From assembly GCA_963733765.1 (NCBI GenBank), contig CAVTEI010000005.1:1-64000 (forward strand): DNA of 64,000 nucleotides, given 5' to 3'. The DNA comes from DATKAS01 sp963733765. GTDB lineage: Bacteria > Actinomycetota > Acidimicrobiia > Acidimicrobiales > DATKAS01. Below the pieces are notes generated by a model. That model was not told the origin of the DNA, ran no database searches, and was given only the letters and a program-made list of their open reading frames with translations. A program made the position numbers and the translations under genes. Shown piece after piece: positions 53,663 to 62,603 of the stretch. Position 1 is the first letter of the stretch. Every line of letters begins with the position of its first letter.

Positions 53663-53919
53663 TGCGATTCGTCGGGGCCGAGGACGAGGTCGCGGATGCT
53701 GCCGCCGGCGGTGTTCAACTTCCCCTCGCGAGCGAGCTTCTCGCGCCATGCGCCAATGAGGTCGCTGCCGGGCTCGGCGTACCCGTCGAACGTGATGTCC
53801 TTCATGTTCTTGCAGTTCTTCGTCGGGCTGCAGTCCTCGTCGAGGTCGGCGGCGGACTCTTCCTGCGCGGCCCACACGGACCTCAGCACCTCGAGCGCTT
53901 CATCAGACTGACGAGTCAT
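53659..53919 (-). CDS. small two-cysteine protein between coxF and coxD
   Basis: 86 residues. TRQSDEALEVLRSVWAAQEESAADLDEDC, then SPTKNCKNMKDITFDGYAEPGSDLIGAWREKLAREGKLN and the tail VLGPDESH. Two Cys (30 and 36) sit six residues apart in an acidic/polar loop. Its ATG overlaps the end of coxF and its stop overlaps the coxD start. No family recognised. Its tight coupling between two maturation genes suggests a part in active-site assembly, perhaps binding a metal through the Cys pair. Confidence 0.7.
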   Translation of the reverse strand: MTRQSDEALEVLRSVWAAQEESAADLDEDCSPTKNCKNMKDITFDGYAEPGSDLIGAWREKLAREGKLNTAGGSIRDLVLGPDESH

Positions 53920-54849
53920 CGAGATCCAGTGTACGCAGCGAGTTCTTGCCCGCCTCGGCCGCGAGGGCCTCGAGCGAGTATCGCGACCGCGATCTGCGCG
54001 GGTGTCTCGGCGCCGATGTCGAGCCCAGCGGGGCCATGGATCCGGTCCAGCTCGGTGATGCCTCGGTAGGCGAGCCAGTCGGCGCGGGTCTGCTGCATGC
54101 GGTGCCCACCGAGCGCGCCGATGTACCCGACGTCGGTCTCGAGCGCGGCCGCGAGCGCCGAGCCGGCGAGCTCGAGATCGTGCGCGGCAACCACCACCTT
54201 GTCGAGCGGCAGCGAGCGCGGCGATCAAGCCCGTGGCCACGGCGACGTCGTTCACGATCTCGGTCTGCCACCCGAGGAGCGCCGCGGCGGCATCGAGCGC
54301 GCTGGCCACCGGTCCACCACCGACCACGACGAGCTTCGGGACCGGCCACAGCACCGTCACCACGGTGTCGTCGCTGACCGTCGCGTCGCTGACGCCACTC
54401 CCGAACATCGCTGCCGCCGGCTCGCCCGCTTCGCCGATCGTGTCGGCGGTGAACACCGCAGTGTCGAGGACGTCGGCGCCATCGATACGGCTGACGATGC
54501 ACAAGGGTCGTCGCTCGAGCAGCAGCGTCCAGAGCTCAGCGGGCAGCTCGCCCGCCGGTACGAGGAGGCAGCGCGCCATGCCGCCGGCGGACAGTCCAGC
54601 GACGAGTGCGTCGACGTCGCTCACGCGCAGCTCGACGAGGCGGCCTTGGCTGATGTGGCCGGCGAGGTCGGCCAGTTGCCCGTCGAGGGCCCCGGAAAGC
54701 AGCGATCCGACTCGTCCGCCTCCCGGCGTGAGGGCCACCGCATCCGCCGGACCGCGTGACGCGGGCAGATCGGTCGCGACCACCCAGGCGACGTCGACCC
54801 GGGTGCCCGCCCGGAGACAGGCCGCGACACTCAGCGCGATGCCGTACAC
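53903..54849 (-). CDS. coxF: CoxF/XdhC-type Mo-cofactor maturation protein, two frameshifts
   Basis: About 315 residues. YGIALSVAACLRAGTRVDVAWVVATD, GGGRVGSLLSGALDGQL and a Rossmann segment PKLVVVGGGPVASALDAAAALLGW. After a break near 54200 it reads KVVVAAHDLELAGSALAAAL, VGYIGALGG, GPAGLDIGAETPAQIAVAIL, then near 53975 a second shift leads to EAAEAGKNSLRTLDLDDSS. A second XdhC-type protein in the same island as the YHS fusion, matching the known presence of both CoxF and CoxI in form I clusters. Confidence 0.82.
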
Positions 54850-54858
54850 AGTCGGAGC

Positions 54859-55383
54859 CTAAGACCGCGAGACGTATCGCAACATCACGCCGGACTCGGT
54901 GTGCTCCCAGGGCTCGGCGCGCCCGTCGAGCTCGAACCCGGCGGCGGTGGCCACGCCCCGTGACGCGACGTTGTCCTCGTTGATGATCGCAACGACCGCG
55001 TCGATGTCGAGGTGCTCGAGGCCCCACGCCGCTGCGAGCATCACCGCCGCGGTCGCCACACCCTGTCGCCGATGAGCCGGGAACACGACGTAGGAAAGAT
55101 TGGCGCGCCGGTCATCGCGCACCCGTAGCTGGACCCCGCCGGCGAGCGCACCGCCACCATCGACCCAGATACCCCACTGCCGAACGGGACCCGCGTCCTG
55201 CCAGCCGGCCTGCCAGCGCTCGATCGCCCGCACGACGACGTCGATCGTCGCGGCCGGCATTTCGAACCATCGCAGCTGCTCATCGTCCTCCCCCGCGAGC
55301 CAGGCGGCGGCGTCGGACACCTCGAGCGCCTGCAGCATCACGTCGCCCGCGGTCAACGTCGGCGTGTGCCCGATGTCGCTCAC
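54859..55383 (-). CDS. GNAT family acetyltransferase (RimJ/RimL-like)
   Basis: 174 residues from GTG 55383. The acetyl-CoA loop region is LSYVVFPAHRRQGVATAAVMLAAAW, with INEDNVASRGVATAAGFELDG at the end, the classic GNAT C-terminus. Its upstream part (WLAGEDDEQLRWFEMPAATIDVVVRAIERWQ) is like N-terminal or small-molecule acetyltransferases. It lies 9 bases upstream of coxF on the same strand and could be the first gene of that operon, although its function looks unrelated. Confidence 0.85.
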   Translation of the reverse strand: MSDIGHTPTLTAGDVMLQALEVSDAAAWLAGEDDEQLRWFEMPAATIDVVVRAIERWQAGWQDAGPVRQWGIWVDGGGALAGGVQLRVRDDRRANLSYVVFPAHRRQGVATAAVMLAAAWGLEHLDIDAVVAIINEDNVASRGVATAAGFELDGRAEPWEHTESGVMLRYVSRS

Positions 55384-55493
55384 GACGACAGTGTTGCGTT
55401 CGGCGGGTACACAGAAATACCCATATCGCGATCGCCGCGGTTGGACGTTTCGCCCGATGCGTGACCGTCGCGGCCTTCGTACGGTCGACACAT

Positions 55494-56679
55494 GACGACA
55501 AAGACAAGCGAACCCATCGCCGACATCGAATCGCTCACCGAAGACATCCGAGCCCAGCTGGGGCCGGTGGACACCGACCGAGCCCTTCGCCGGCGAGGTG
55601 ATCGAGGCGCTTCGCGCCGCTGACCTGTTCCGCCTCACGACGTCACGCGATCTCGGAGGGCGTGAGGTCGATGCGATGACGTTCGTGCGAGCCGTCGAGG
55701 CAGCTTCGTACATCGATGGCTCGGTCGGATGGTGCGTGATGATCGCCGGCTGCTTTACGACCTTCACGGGATACTTGCCGCCCGCGGGGGCTCACGAGAT
55801 CTTCGGCGATCCCCGGTCGATCGCGGCGGGCTCGTTTCGGCCCGAAGGCACGGCCGAGGAGGTCGACGGCGGGTACCGCGTGTCGGGAAGGTGGCCGTTC
55901 GCAAGTGGTTCGAGCCATGCCCAGTGGTTCATCTCGGGGTGCCGGGTGACGCGCAACGGTGAACCCGTGATCACGCCATTTGGCGCTCCCTTGTTCCGGG
56001 AAGTCCTTACGCCGCGAGAGCACGTCGAGATGATCGACACCTGGGACTCGACCGGTCTGCGTGGGACGGCGAGCCACGACTACGCGATTCGCGATGCCTT
56101 CGTGCCACACGAACGCACGATGTGGTTCCAGGACCAGCCGACCTGCGACCGCCCGTTGTTCCGCCTGCCGGCGCTCGCGATGTACAGCACGTTCATCGCC
56201 GCGGTGCCGCTCGGCATCGCCCGTCACGCGATCGACGAGTTCCAGGCCCTCGTCACCGCGAAGACCGACGTGTGGTCGCAGTCGGCGCTCGCGGACAAGG
56301 CCAACGTGCAGATGACCTTGGGCAAGGCCTATGCGCTCGTCTCGGCGGGACGCACGTACGTTCTCGATCGGCTCACCGACTTGTGGAGCCGGGTCGAGCG
56401 CCGGCACGCACCAACGCTCGCGGACCGACGAGAGCTGTGGCTGGCCTCGACTTACGCGGCGCAAGGCGCGCTCGACGCGATCTCGATGCTCTACACAACC
56501 GCGGGAGCCAGCGCGGTGTACGCGTCATGCGCACTCGATCGGTGCCTGCGCGACGCGCGCGCACTGCGGTCCAACACATCTGCACGCAGGAGTCGAACTT
56601 CGAGCTCGCAGGCAAGCAGCTCCTTGGCCGCCTCGCGCCCCCGGTTCCCTGGATGATCGACTACCGGGGAGAAGGCTGA
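55494..56679 (+). CDS. acyl-CoA dehydrogenase-fold flavoprotein (HsaA-type monooxygenase branch), two frameshifts
   Basis: About 395 residues. TKTSEPIADIESLTEDIRAQLG, then after a break near 55590 GEVIEALRAADLFRLTTSRDLGGREVD, EAASYIDGSVGWCVMIAG, VSGRWPFASGSSHAQWF, DTWDSTGLRGTASHDYAIRDAFVP and, after a break near 56560, ICTQESNFELAGKQLLG. The lack of the usual catalytic Glu region and the GSVGWCVMI/SGSSHAQW blocks resemble HsaA/dibenzothiophene-monooxygenase-like flavoproteins rather than true dehydrogenases. Substrate unknown. Confidence 0.75.
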
Positions 56680-56742
56680 CCCTCTCGGCGGCGCGATGGG
56701 ATAGCGCGCCACTTGCCGTCGCCCGTGCGAGGATCGAACCAC

Positions 56743-57531
56743 ATGTGGCTGTTCTCGCTCAGCACGTTCTGGGTCACCGTCTTGCTCGTGGCGGTCATCG
56801 GTGGCTTCACCGCCCTCGGCATCGTCCTCGGTCGACGCGCCCGTTCTCGCCCCGCCGCGAATGTCGAGCCGGTCGGTGTCGTGCAGGGAACCCTGCTCGG
56901 CCTCGTCGGGCTCTTGCTCGCCTTCGGGTTGACCATGGCGGTCGGCCGGTACGAAGCCCGCCGCGCTCTCGTCGTGCAGGAGGCGAACACCATCGGCACG
57001 ACCTATCTGCGGGCCCAGCTGCTTCCCGAGCCTCCCCGCACCACATCGCTCGAGCTGCTCAAGGAGTACAACGACCTCGCCATCGCCCTCGCCGACCAGG
57101 TGCCGTTCACCGACGGTTTCGACGCCACCGCGGCGGCGTTCGACCCGCTTCAACGCGAGCTCTGGGCGGCCACCGGCGAGGCCGTCGACGCCGATCCGAC
57201 GGGCACGGGGCCCCGCACCTACGTCGAGACGATGAACGAGATGATCGACACCCACACCGAGCGCATGGCGTCGTTGCGCAACCGGGTGCCGACCCCGGTG
57301 ATGCTGCTCCTGGTCGTGGGGAGCGGGCTCGCGCTCGGGATGCTCGCCGCGTATCTCGCGATCCTCGGCCGCAGCATCATCACGTCGCTCATCGCCGCCG
57401 CGGTGGTCATCGTCATCCTGTTCGTGTCGTTCGACCTCGACCGGCCGCAGCGCGGCTTCATCACGGTGCCGTTCACCGCCCTCGTCGAGACCCGCGCCGC
57501 GATGGACGCTCCACCCGCCGCTGGCGGATGA
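56743..57531 (+). CDS. DUF4239 (bestrophin-like) membrane protein
   Basis: 262 residues. Two N-terminal membrane helices (VTVLLVAVIGGFTALGIVLG, VQGTLLGLVGLLLAFGLTMAV) are followed by FGLTMAVGRYEARRALVVQEANTIGTTYLRAQLLP, a block typical of DUF4239. Two C-terminal helices follow (MLLLVVGSGLALGMLAAYL, TSLIAAAVVIVILFVSFDLDRP). Function unknown; some members are compared with bestrophin channels. A second DUF4239-like gene lies at 61078. Confidence 0.75.
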   Translation: MWLFSLSTFWVTVLLVAVIGGFTALGIVLGRRARSRPAANVEPVGVVQGTLLGLVGLLLAFGLTMAVGRYEARRALVVQEANTIGTTYLRAQLLPEPPRTTSLELLKEYNDLAIALADQVPFTDGFDATAAAFDPLQRELWAATGEAVDADPTGTGPRTYVETMNEMIDTHTERMASLRNRVPTPVMLLLVVGSGLALGMLAAYLAILGRSIITSLIAAAVVIVILFVSFDLDRPQRGFITVPFTALVETRAAMDAPPAAGG

Positions 57532-57535
57532 CGCG

Positions 57536-58180
57536 TCAGGCGTCGAGCCAGGCGAGCACGGCCAGGACGCGGCGATGGTCGTCGGGTGCCTGCAACAGGT
57601 CGAGCTTCGTCAGGACGCTGGCGATGTGGGTCTCGACCGTCTTCTCGTTGAGCACGAGCTGCCTCGCGATCGCCGCGTTGGACCGTCCCTGCGCCATGAG
57701 ACCGAGCACCTCGCGTTCCCGGGGCGAAAGTCGGGCGAGACGGTTCTGCGCCGGCTGCTGACCGAGCAGTGCGCCGACGACATCCGGATCGAGGACGGTT
57801 CCCCCTTGGGCCACCGTCGTGAACGAGTCGACGAGGGTGGCCACGTCGAGAACGTGATCCTTGAGCAGATAGCCGAACCCGCGGGGGTGGGTCCGCACCA
57901 GTGCCGCCGCACGTCGCACCTCGAGCGTCTGCGACAACAGCACGATGCCCATCGACGGAAACTCGATGCGCAGCTTCTCGGCAACTTCGACACCCTCGTG
58001 CGTGAAGGTCGGCGGCATGCGCACATCGACGACCGCGACGTCAGGCCGGTGCTCGGCCACCGCCTCGACGAGCGCGCTGCCGTCGTCGACGAGCGCGCAC
58101 ACCTCGACGTCGGCCTCGGTGAGCAGCCGGGCCAGTCCCTCCCGCCACAGCAGCGAGTCGTCCGCGATCACGACCCGCAC
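57536..58180 (-). CDS. NarL/LuxR-type response regulator
   Basis: 214 residues. Receiver domain VRVVIADDSLLWREGLARLL with the acidic pocket, phospho-Asp in VAVVDVRMPP (about residue 52), and Lys in YLLKDHV. The C-terminal LuxR-type helix-turn-helix is LSPREREVLGLMAQGRSNAAIARQLVLNEKTVETHIASVLTKL. The GTG start at 58180 overlaps the sensor kinase stop, so the pair is one operon. Regulated genes unknown. Confidence 0.92.
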   Translation of the reverse strand: MRVVIADDSLLWREGLARLLTEADVEVCALVDDGSALVEAVAEHRPDVAVVDVRMPPTFTHEGVEVAEKLRIEFPSMGIVLLSQTLEVRRAAALVRTHPRGFGYLLKDHVLDVATLVDSFTTVAQGGTVLDPDVVGALLGQQPAQNRLARLSPREREVLGLMAQGRSNAAIARQLVLNEKTVETHIASVLTKLDLLQAPDDHRRVLAVLAWLDA

Positions 58181-60189
58181 GGCACCACCGCTTCGACGCG
58201 GGTCCCGACCGTGGGCTCGGAGACGATGGTGAGCCGTCCACCGGCTGCCTCGACGCGGTCGGCGAGGCCGCGCAGACCCGGTCCGCCGGGATCGGCGCCG
58301 CCGCACCCGTCATCCTCGACGACGAGGCGCAGCTCGTCACCGAGATCATCGAGGTGAATGGCAACGCTGGTAGACGCGGCATGCTTCGTGGCGTTGGCGA
58401 CCGCCTCACACGCGACGAACCACAACGTGGCTTCGACGAGTGAGGGGTAGCGCAACTCGGGATCGCTCACGGCGACGGACACCGGCAGCCGCGACGACAG
58501 GTCCTGCAGCGCTGTTGGGAGTCCACCGTCTTCGAGCACGGCAGGATGCAGACCGTTGGCCAACGCGCGCAGCTCGGCGACGGCGTTGCGCGATTCGCAG
58601 ACTCCGAGCTCGAGCGCAGCCCGGAGCCGCGCGGGATCCCCGTTGAGCAAGGCGGCCTGCATCTGCGCGGCGGTTCCGAGCAGCCGCTGCTGAGCGCCGT
58701 CATGCAGATCACGTTCGATTCGTCGCCGCTCGTCGATCTGCGCCTCTGCGATCCGCTCGCGTGACGCCCGCACCTGTGCGAGCTGCACCGCGACCGCAGC
58801 CCGGAGCCCCGCGTTGTCGAGCTCGGGGGCGGCCTCGTCGAGCACTGCTCGCGCCGTCGCGAGGTCATCGCATGCCGTCGTCACGGCGGCGACAGTCCGG
58901 CCTCCTCGGTCGACGATGAACGCATCGGAGCCAACGTCGGTGGCGTGCCCATCCTCGGTGACCCACCGGGCGCGCTCCGCGTCCCAGTACGCCACCCGCA
59001 GTCTCGGGTCAGCGAGCGCCGCCCGAAGGACGAGTTCGACCTCGGGGTTCGGGCCCGGATCGGCGATGAAGGCGCGCACCTGGCGGAGCGCGTCGTAGCG
59101 CCGCCGCTGAAAGCGCCGGTCGAGCGCATCGCGCACCGCGACGTACAGCGGACGGGCGGCCGCGACGGCAACGAGCGTGGCAACGGTGATCGCGGTCGGC
59201 GATCGACCCGCGGCCTGACCGATCACTCGTGCCACCACGAACACCACCGCGACGTAAGTGCCGAGCACGAGGCCGCTGACGATCAGGTAGGTGACCGCCC
59301 GCGAGAAGATCCGGTCCACGTCGTAGAGGTGATACCGAGTGACGGCCAGACCGGCACCGACGGGGATGAGCACCACGATTCCTGCAGCAGCGGCGTTCGT
59401 AAGCGCCTCGTGACCGGTGAACACCGCGACGAATGCGACGATCAACAGCGCGGCAACCGGGACTGCCGCGATGGCGATCCACCGCAGCTGGCGACGAGTC
59501 TCACCCTCGGCGCGCCGCATCCGAACCACAAGAGAAAGCGCAGCGGCGACGACGAGCGCGTTGGTGACCGTCGCCGCCACCAGCCGAATCGCCTTGAAGT
59601 CGGGTGAGGTGACCGCCCACGGGTTCTCGACCGCCGCAAACGGTGCGTCCATCGGCTCAGGAGAGATCAGCCGGAGCCCGAACCAAAGCCCACTCGCGGC
59701 GACCATCACGTGTGATGCGCGCCGCCACCGATTCGAGACGTAGCGCCCGTCAGGCGTCAACGAGCAGACAAGCGCCAAGAGGAGAAACACGAGCACAAAC
59801 AGCGAGTTCGCGAGCACCGCAGCGACCTCGGCTCCCGGTAAGGACCCGGGATCGACGAACAGGCCGTACATGGCGTAGGAATCGCTGGCGCCGCTGATCG
59901 CCATGATGGCGGAGAGGGCCGCGAACAACCAGCCGACCGGATGCGAGGGGCGACGCACCAGGAGGATCGCCCCGACTCCGGCGGACGCAAGCCACGCTGT
60001 GATCCACACCGCCTCGGTACCTGCGAGCTGGTACTCGTCGTGACCGGTGGCTGCGAACTTCCGATCGTAGATCGCGGCGACCACCAGGAGGGCGACGCTG
60101 AACGCGATCGTCGCCGCCGCGGTCACCCTCGCCGCTCGCACAACCGCGGGACGCCCGTCTGCACCGCCACCACACGAGGATGACACCAC
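58168..60189 (-). CDS. membrane sensor histidine kinase (NarL partner, HisKA_3)
   Basis: 673 residues in one frame. About eight to ten membrane helices occupy the first ~330 residues (e.g. VTAAATIAFSVALLVVAAIYD, WLFAALSAIMAIS, YLIVSGLVLGTYVAVVFVVAR). A GAF-like region follows, then the HisKA_3 dimerisation helix ERRRIERDLHDGAQQRLLG with the phospho-His. The HATPase domain has the N box VACEAVANATKHA and G box VEDDGCGGADPGGPGLRGLADRVEA. The signal is probably sensed in or at the membrane. Adjacent response regulator overlaps its end. Confidence 0.92.
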   Translation of the reverse strand: MVSSSCGGGADGRPAVVRAARVTAAATIAFSVALLVVAAIYDRKFAATGHDEYQLAGTEAVWITAWLASAGVGAILLVRRPSHPVGWLFAALSAIMAISGASDSYAMYGLFVDPGSLPGAEVAAVLANSLFVLVFLLLALVCSLTPDGRYVSNRWRRASHVMVAASGLWFGLRLISPEPMDAPFAAVENPWAVTSPDFKAIRLVAATVTNALVVAAALSLVVRMRRAEGETRRQLRWIAIAAVPVAALLIVAFVAVFTGHEALTNAAAAGIVVLIPVGAGLAVTRYHLYDVDRIFSRAVTYLIVSGLVLGTYVAVVFVVARVIGQAAGRSPTAITVATLVAVAAARPLYVAVRDALDRRFQRRRYDALRQVRAFIADPGPNPEVELVLRAALADPRLRVAYWDAERARWVTEDGHATDVGSDAFIVDRGGRTVAAVTTACDDLATARAVLDEAAPELDNAGLRAAVAVQLAQVRASRERIAEAQIDERRRIERDLHDGAQQRLLGTAAQMQAALLNGDPARLRAALELGVCESRNAVAELRALANGLHPAVLEDGGLPTALQDLSSRLPVSVAVSDPELRYPSLVEATLWFVACEAVANATKHAASTSVAIHLDDLGDELRLVVEDDGCGGADPGGPGLRGLADRVEAAGGRLTIVSEPTVGTRVEAVVPCGS

Positions 60190-60315
60190 ACGGGCGCGGC
60201 CGCCTCAGGGACAACCCTGGCTCGAGTTCCGGCGCTAGCCCCAATGCCTCGTCGATGCGGTCAGGCGCACTGTCACCAGAACGGCGCCGCGTGGTGCCGG
60301 GAAGGAGAGGGAGCG

Positions 60316-60977
60316 ATGACCGCAACGACGGCAACGACGGTCGCGACACACATCCGACGCGAAGGCGAGGTACTCGACCGGCACGCTCGCGCTGCTCGAT
60401 CGGCGCGCCGCTCGTCATGGCGCTCGGCAGGGCCTTGCTCGTTCCGCTCGACGATGAGGATTGGGACAGCGTGATGACATCGATGGCCGCCAACAGTGGC
60501 CGCTCCAACACGGGCTGGTTGCTCGCCGTCGCGGCCTGCGGCCTGCTCACGGTCACCGCGGTCGTCCTCGCCCACCAGCTGAGGATCGTGGGCAAGGCAC
60601 GCATGGCGATGTTCGTCACCATCACGACCGCGATTGGGTGGGCGGCGACCGCCGGTACGTGCCTGGTTGGCCTTTACCTCGCGGTTGCCGCCGAAGCACC
60701 CGACCGCGCCGCGCAGGTGCAGGTGCAGCAGGACCTCAACGACTCGGCTGCCGCCGGCGTCGGTTTCCTCATGGTCGTGATCGCCGCGATCGGGTACATC
60801 GTGCTCGCCGTCGGCCTCGCCCGGTCATCGATCGTCACCAAGGGCGCGGCCGTGCTGATCGCGATCGGTGGCGCTGCAACCCTGGTGACCATGGGCGGAC
60901 CGCTGACACCGCTTCTGGTGCTCGCCGCGTTGCTTCTCGCCGCCGGCCACGGTTTGGCCGCCCGCAGCGAAGGGTGA
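60316..60977 (+). CDS. uncharacterised four-helix membrane protein, one frameshift
   Basis: About 220 residues. TATTATTVATHIRREGEVLDRHARA, then after an indel near 60395 APLVMALGRALLVPLDDEDWDS. Four membrane helices follow: WLLAVAACGLLTVTAVVLAHQL; MAMFVTITTAIGWAATAGTCLVG; GVGFLMVVIAAIGYIVLAVGLA; VLIAIGGAATLVTMGGPLTPLLVLAALLLAA. Good ribosome-binding site AAGGAGAGGG before ATG 60316. No family recognised. Divergent from the sensor kinase, so it might be its target. Confidence 0.65.
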
Positions 60978-61077
60978 CGTCGGGGAGACGTCGATCCTCA
61001 ACGAGCAGCGGTGGCATCGGCACTCCGCCGATGCCACCTGCGATTCCACCGCAATCACCCATTTGACGTGATGCGCG

Positions 61078-61935
61078 ATGGCGGCGGCGCCGTCGATCAT
61101 CATTCGGTGGATGAACATCGTCTGGGCGGCCCTGATCATCCTGGTGGTGGCGGGCATCGCCGTTGCCGCGATGCTCTTCGTCCGGTCCCGGGCGCCCGAG
61201 GGGAGCTACTTCGCCGACAGCGACCGGGCCGCGGGCATCTTCGGGGTGCTCGCGACCGGTTTCTCCGTCCTGCTCGGCTTTCTCATCTTCCTCGGCTTCG
61301 AGAGCTACGACGCCGCGCGGTCGGGTGCCGAGACCGAAGCGCTGACGGTCGCCCAGCAGGTCCAGACCGCGCAGTTCTTCCCGGACGAGGCGAGCGCGGA
61401 GCTCACGGGCGAGCTGGTCTGCTACGCCCGGTACGTCATCGAGGTCGAGTGGGACCGCATCGAGGATGGGTCGATCGGCGACGAGATCAATCCTTGGGGC
61501 GTTGAGATGTTCCGGACCCTGCAAAGGGTCGAGTCGAGCACTCCGGAACAAGAGGCGGCCTACAGCAAGTGGCTCGACCAGACCTCCACCCGCGAAGAGG
61601 CACGGCAGGACCGCATCCACGGCGCATCCGGCCTGATGCCGGTGCCGCTGTGGATCGCCCTGTTCTTCATCTCCGCGATCGTGCTCGTGTACATCTTCGG
61701 GTTCGCCGACAGCGGCGAGCGGGCCTGGGTGCAAGGGCTGTTCATGGGCAGCGTCGTCGCGGTGATCATGACCATGCTCCTGTTGCTCGCCTTTCTCGAC
61801 GACCCCATCCACGGAGACGTGGGCGGCCTCCAGCCGAGCGCGATGGAACGGACCGTCAGGCTCATCGACATACAGCTCGAAGTTCTCGGCGGTGACATCA
61901 CGATCCCGTGCGACGAGACGGGAACCCCGGCGTGA
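61078..61935 (+). CDS. DUF4239-like membrane protein
   Basis: 285 residues. Membrane helices near the start (VWAALIILVVAGIAVAAMLFV, FGVLATGFSVLLGFLIFLGFESYDAAR) and near the end (LWIALFFISAIVLVYIFGFAD, GLFMGSVVAVIMTMLLLLAFLDDP). The region FESYDAARSGAETEALTVAQQVQTAQFFP corresponds to the YE.AR......EA..........LP block of the gene at 56743, so the two are distant relatives. Function unknown. Start 61078 or 61111. Its stop overlaps the next GTG. Confidence 0.7.
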   Translation: MAAAPSIIIRWMNIVWAALIILVVAGIAVAAMLFVRSRAPEGSYFADSDRAAGIFGVLATGFSVLLGFLIFLGFESYDAARSGAETEALTVAQQVQTAQFFPDEASAELTGELVCYARYVIEVEWDRIEDGSIGDEINPWGVEMFRTLQRVESSTPEQEAAYSKWLDQTSTREEARQDRIHGASGLMPVPLWIALFFISAIVLVYIFGFADSGERAWVQGLFMGSVVAVIMTMLLLLAFLDDPIHGDVGGLQPSAMERTVRLIDIQLEVLGGDITIPCDETGTPA

Positions 61936-62603
61936 CCGCAGCGACCGCTGCGCCCGCCGCCGTCAGCCCGCCGCGACGCGACTGGATCGAGATCGTGGCC
62001 ACGGTGCTGCTTGCGCTCGCCGCCGTCGCGACCGCGTGGAGCAGCTACCAAGCCAACCGGTGGAACGGCGAGCAAGCAAGGGCGGCCAGCCGCTCGAACG
62101 CGGCACGCATCAACGCGGCACGCGCCCAAGGTCTCGCCGAGGGTCAGACGCAGGTCGACGTGGCGCTGTTCATCCAATGGGTCAACGCCACGGCGAGGGA
62201 CGAAGCCGAACTCGCGGACTTCTACGAGCAGCGCTTCCGCCCCGAGTTCGTCCCCGCCTTCGACGCGTGGCAGGACACCGATCCGCTGACGAACCCGGAG
62301 GCTCCCCCGACACCGTTCGCGATGCCGGAGTATCAGCTCGAATCACGGACTGAGGCTGAGCAGCTCGACGCGCAATCGGAAGTGGCGTCCGCGCAGGTAC
62401 GCCGCAACATCCAGCGATCCGCCAACTACGTGCTCGCTGTCGTCCTCTTTGCCGTCTCCCTATTCTTCGCGGGCATGAGCACCAAGTTGAAGAGCACTGG
62501 GACGCGGACGGCGTTGCTCATCGTCGGATGCCTCGTGTTCGTGGGCACAGCGGCGTGGATCGCCACGTTCCCGATCAGCCTCTCTGTGAACACACCCTCG
62601 TGA
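61932..62603 (+). CDS. uncharacterised membrane protein coupled to the DUF4239 gene
   Basis: 223 residues. N-terminal helix WIEIVATVLLALAAVATAWSSYQAN, a ~120-residue soluble part (WNGEQARAASRSNAARINAARAQGLAEGQ, FYEQRFRPEFVPAFDAW), then two C-terminal helices (NYVLAVVLFAVSLFFAGMST, TALLIVGCLVFVGTAAWIATFP). GTG 61932 overlaps the DUF4239 stop (GTGA) and its own stop overlaps the next GTG, so the three genes are translationally coupled. No family recognised; the DUF4239 pairing suggests one membrane complex. Confidence 0.7.
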   Translation: MTAATAAPAAVSPPRRDWIEIVATVLLALAAVATAWSSYQANRWNGEQARAASRSNAARINAARAQGLAEGQTQVDVALFIQWVNATARDEAELADFYEQRFRPEFVPAFDAWQDTDPLTNPEAPPTPFAMPEYQLESRTEAEQLDAQSEVASAQVRRNIQRSANYVLAVVLFAVSLFFAGMSTKLKSTGTRTALLIVGCLVFVGTAAWIATFPISLSVNTPS

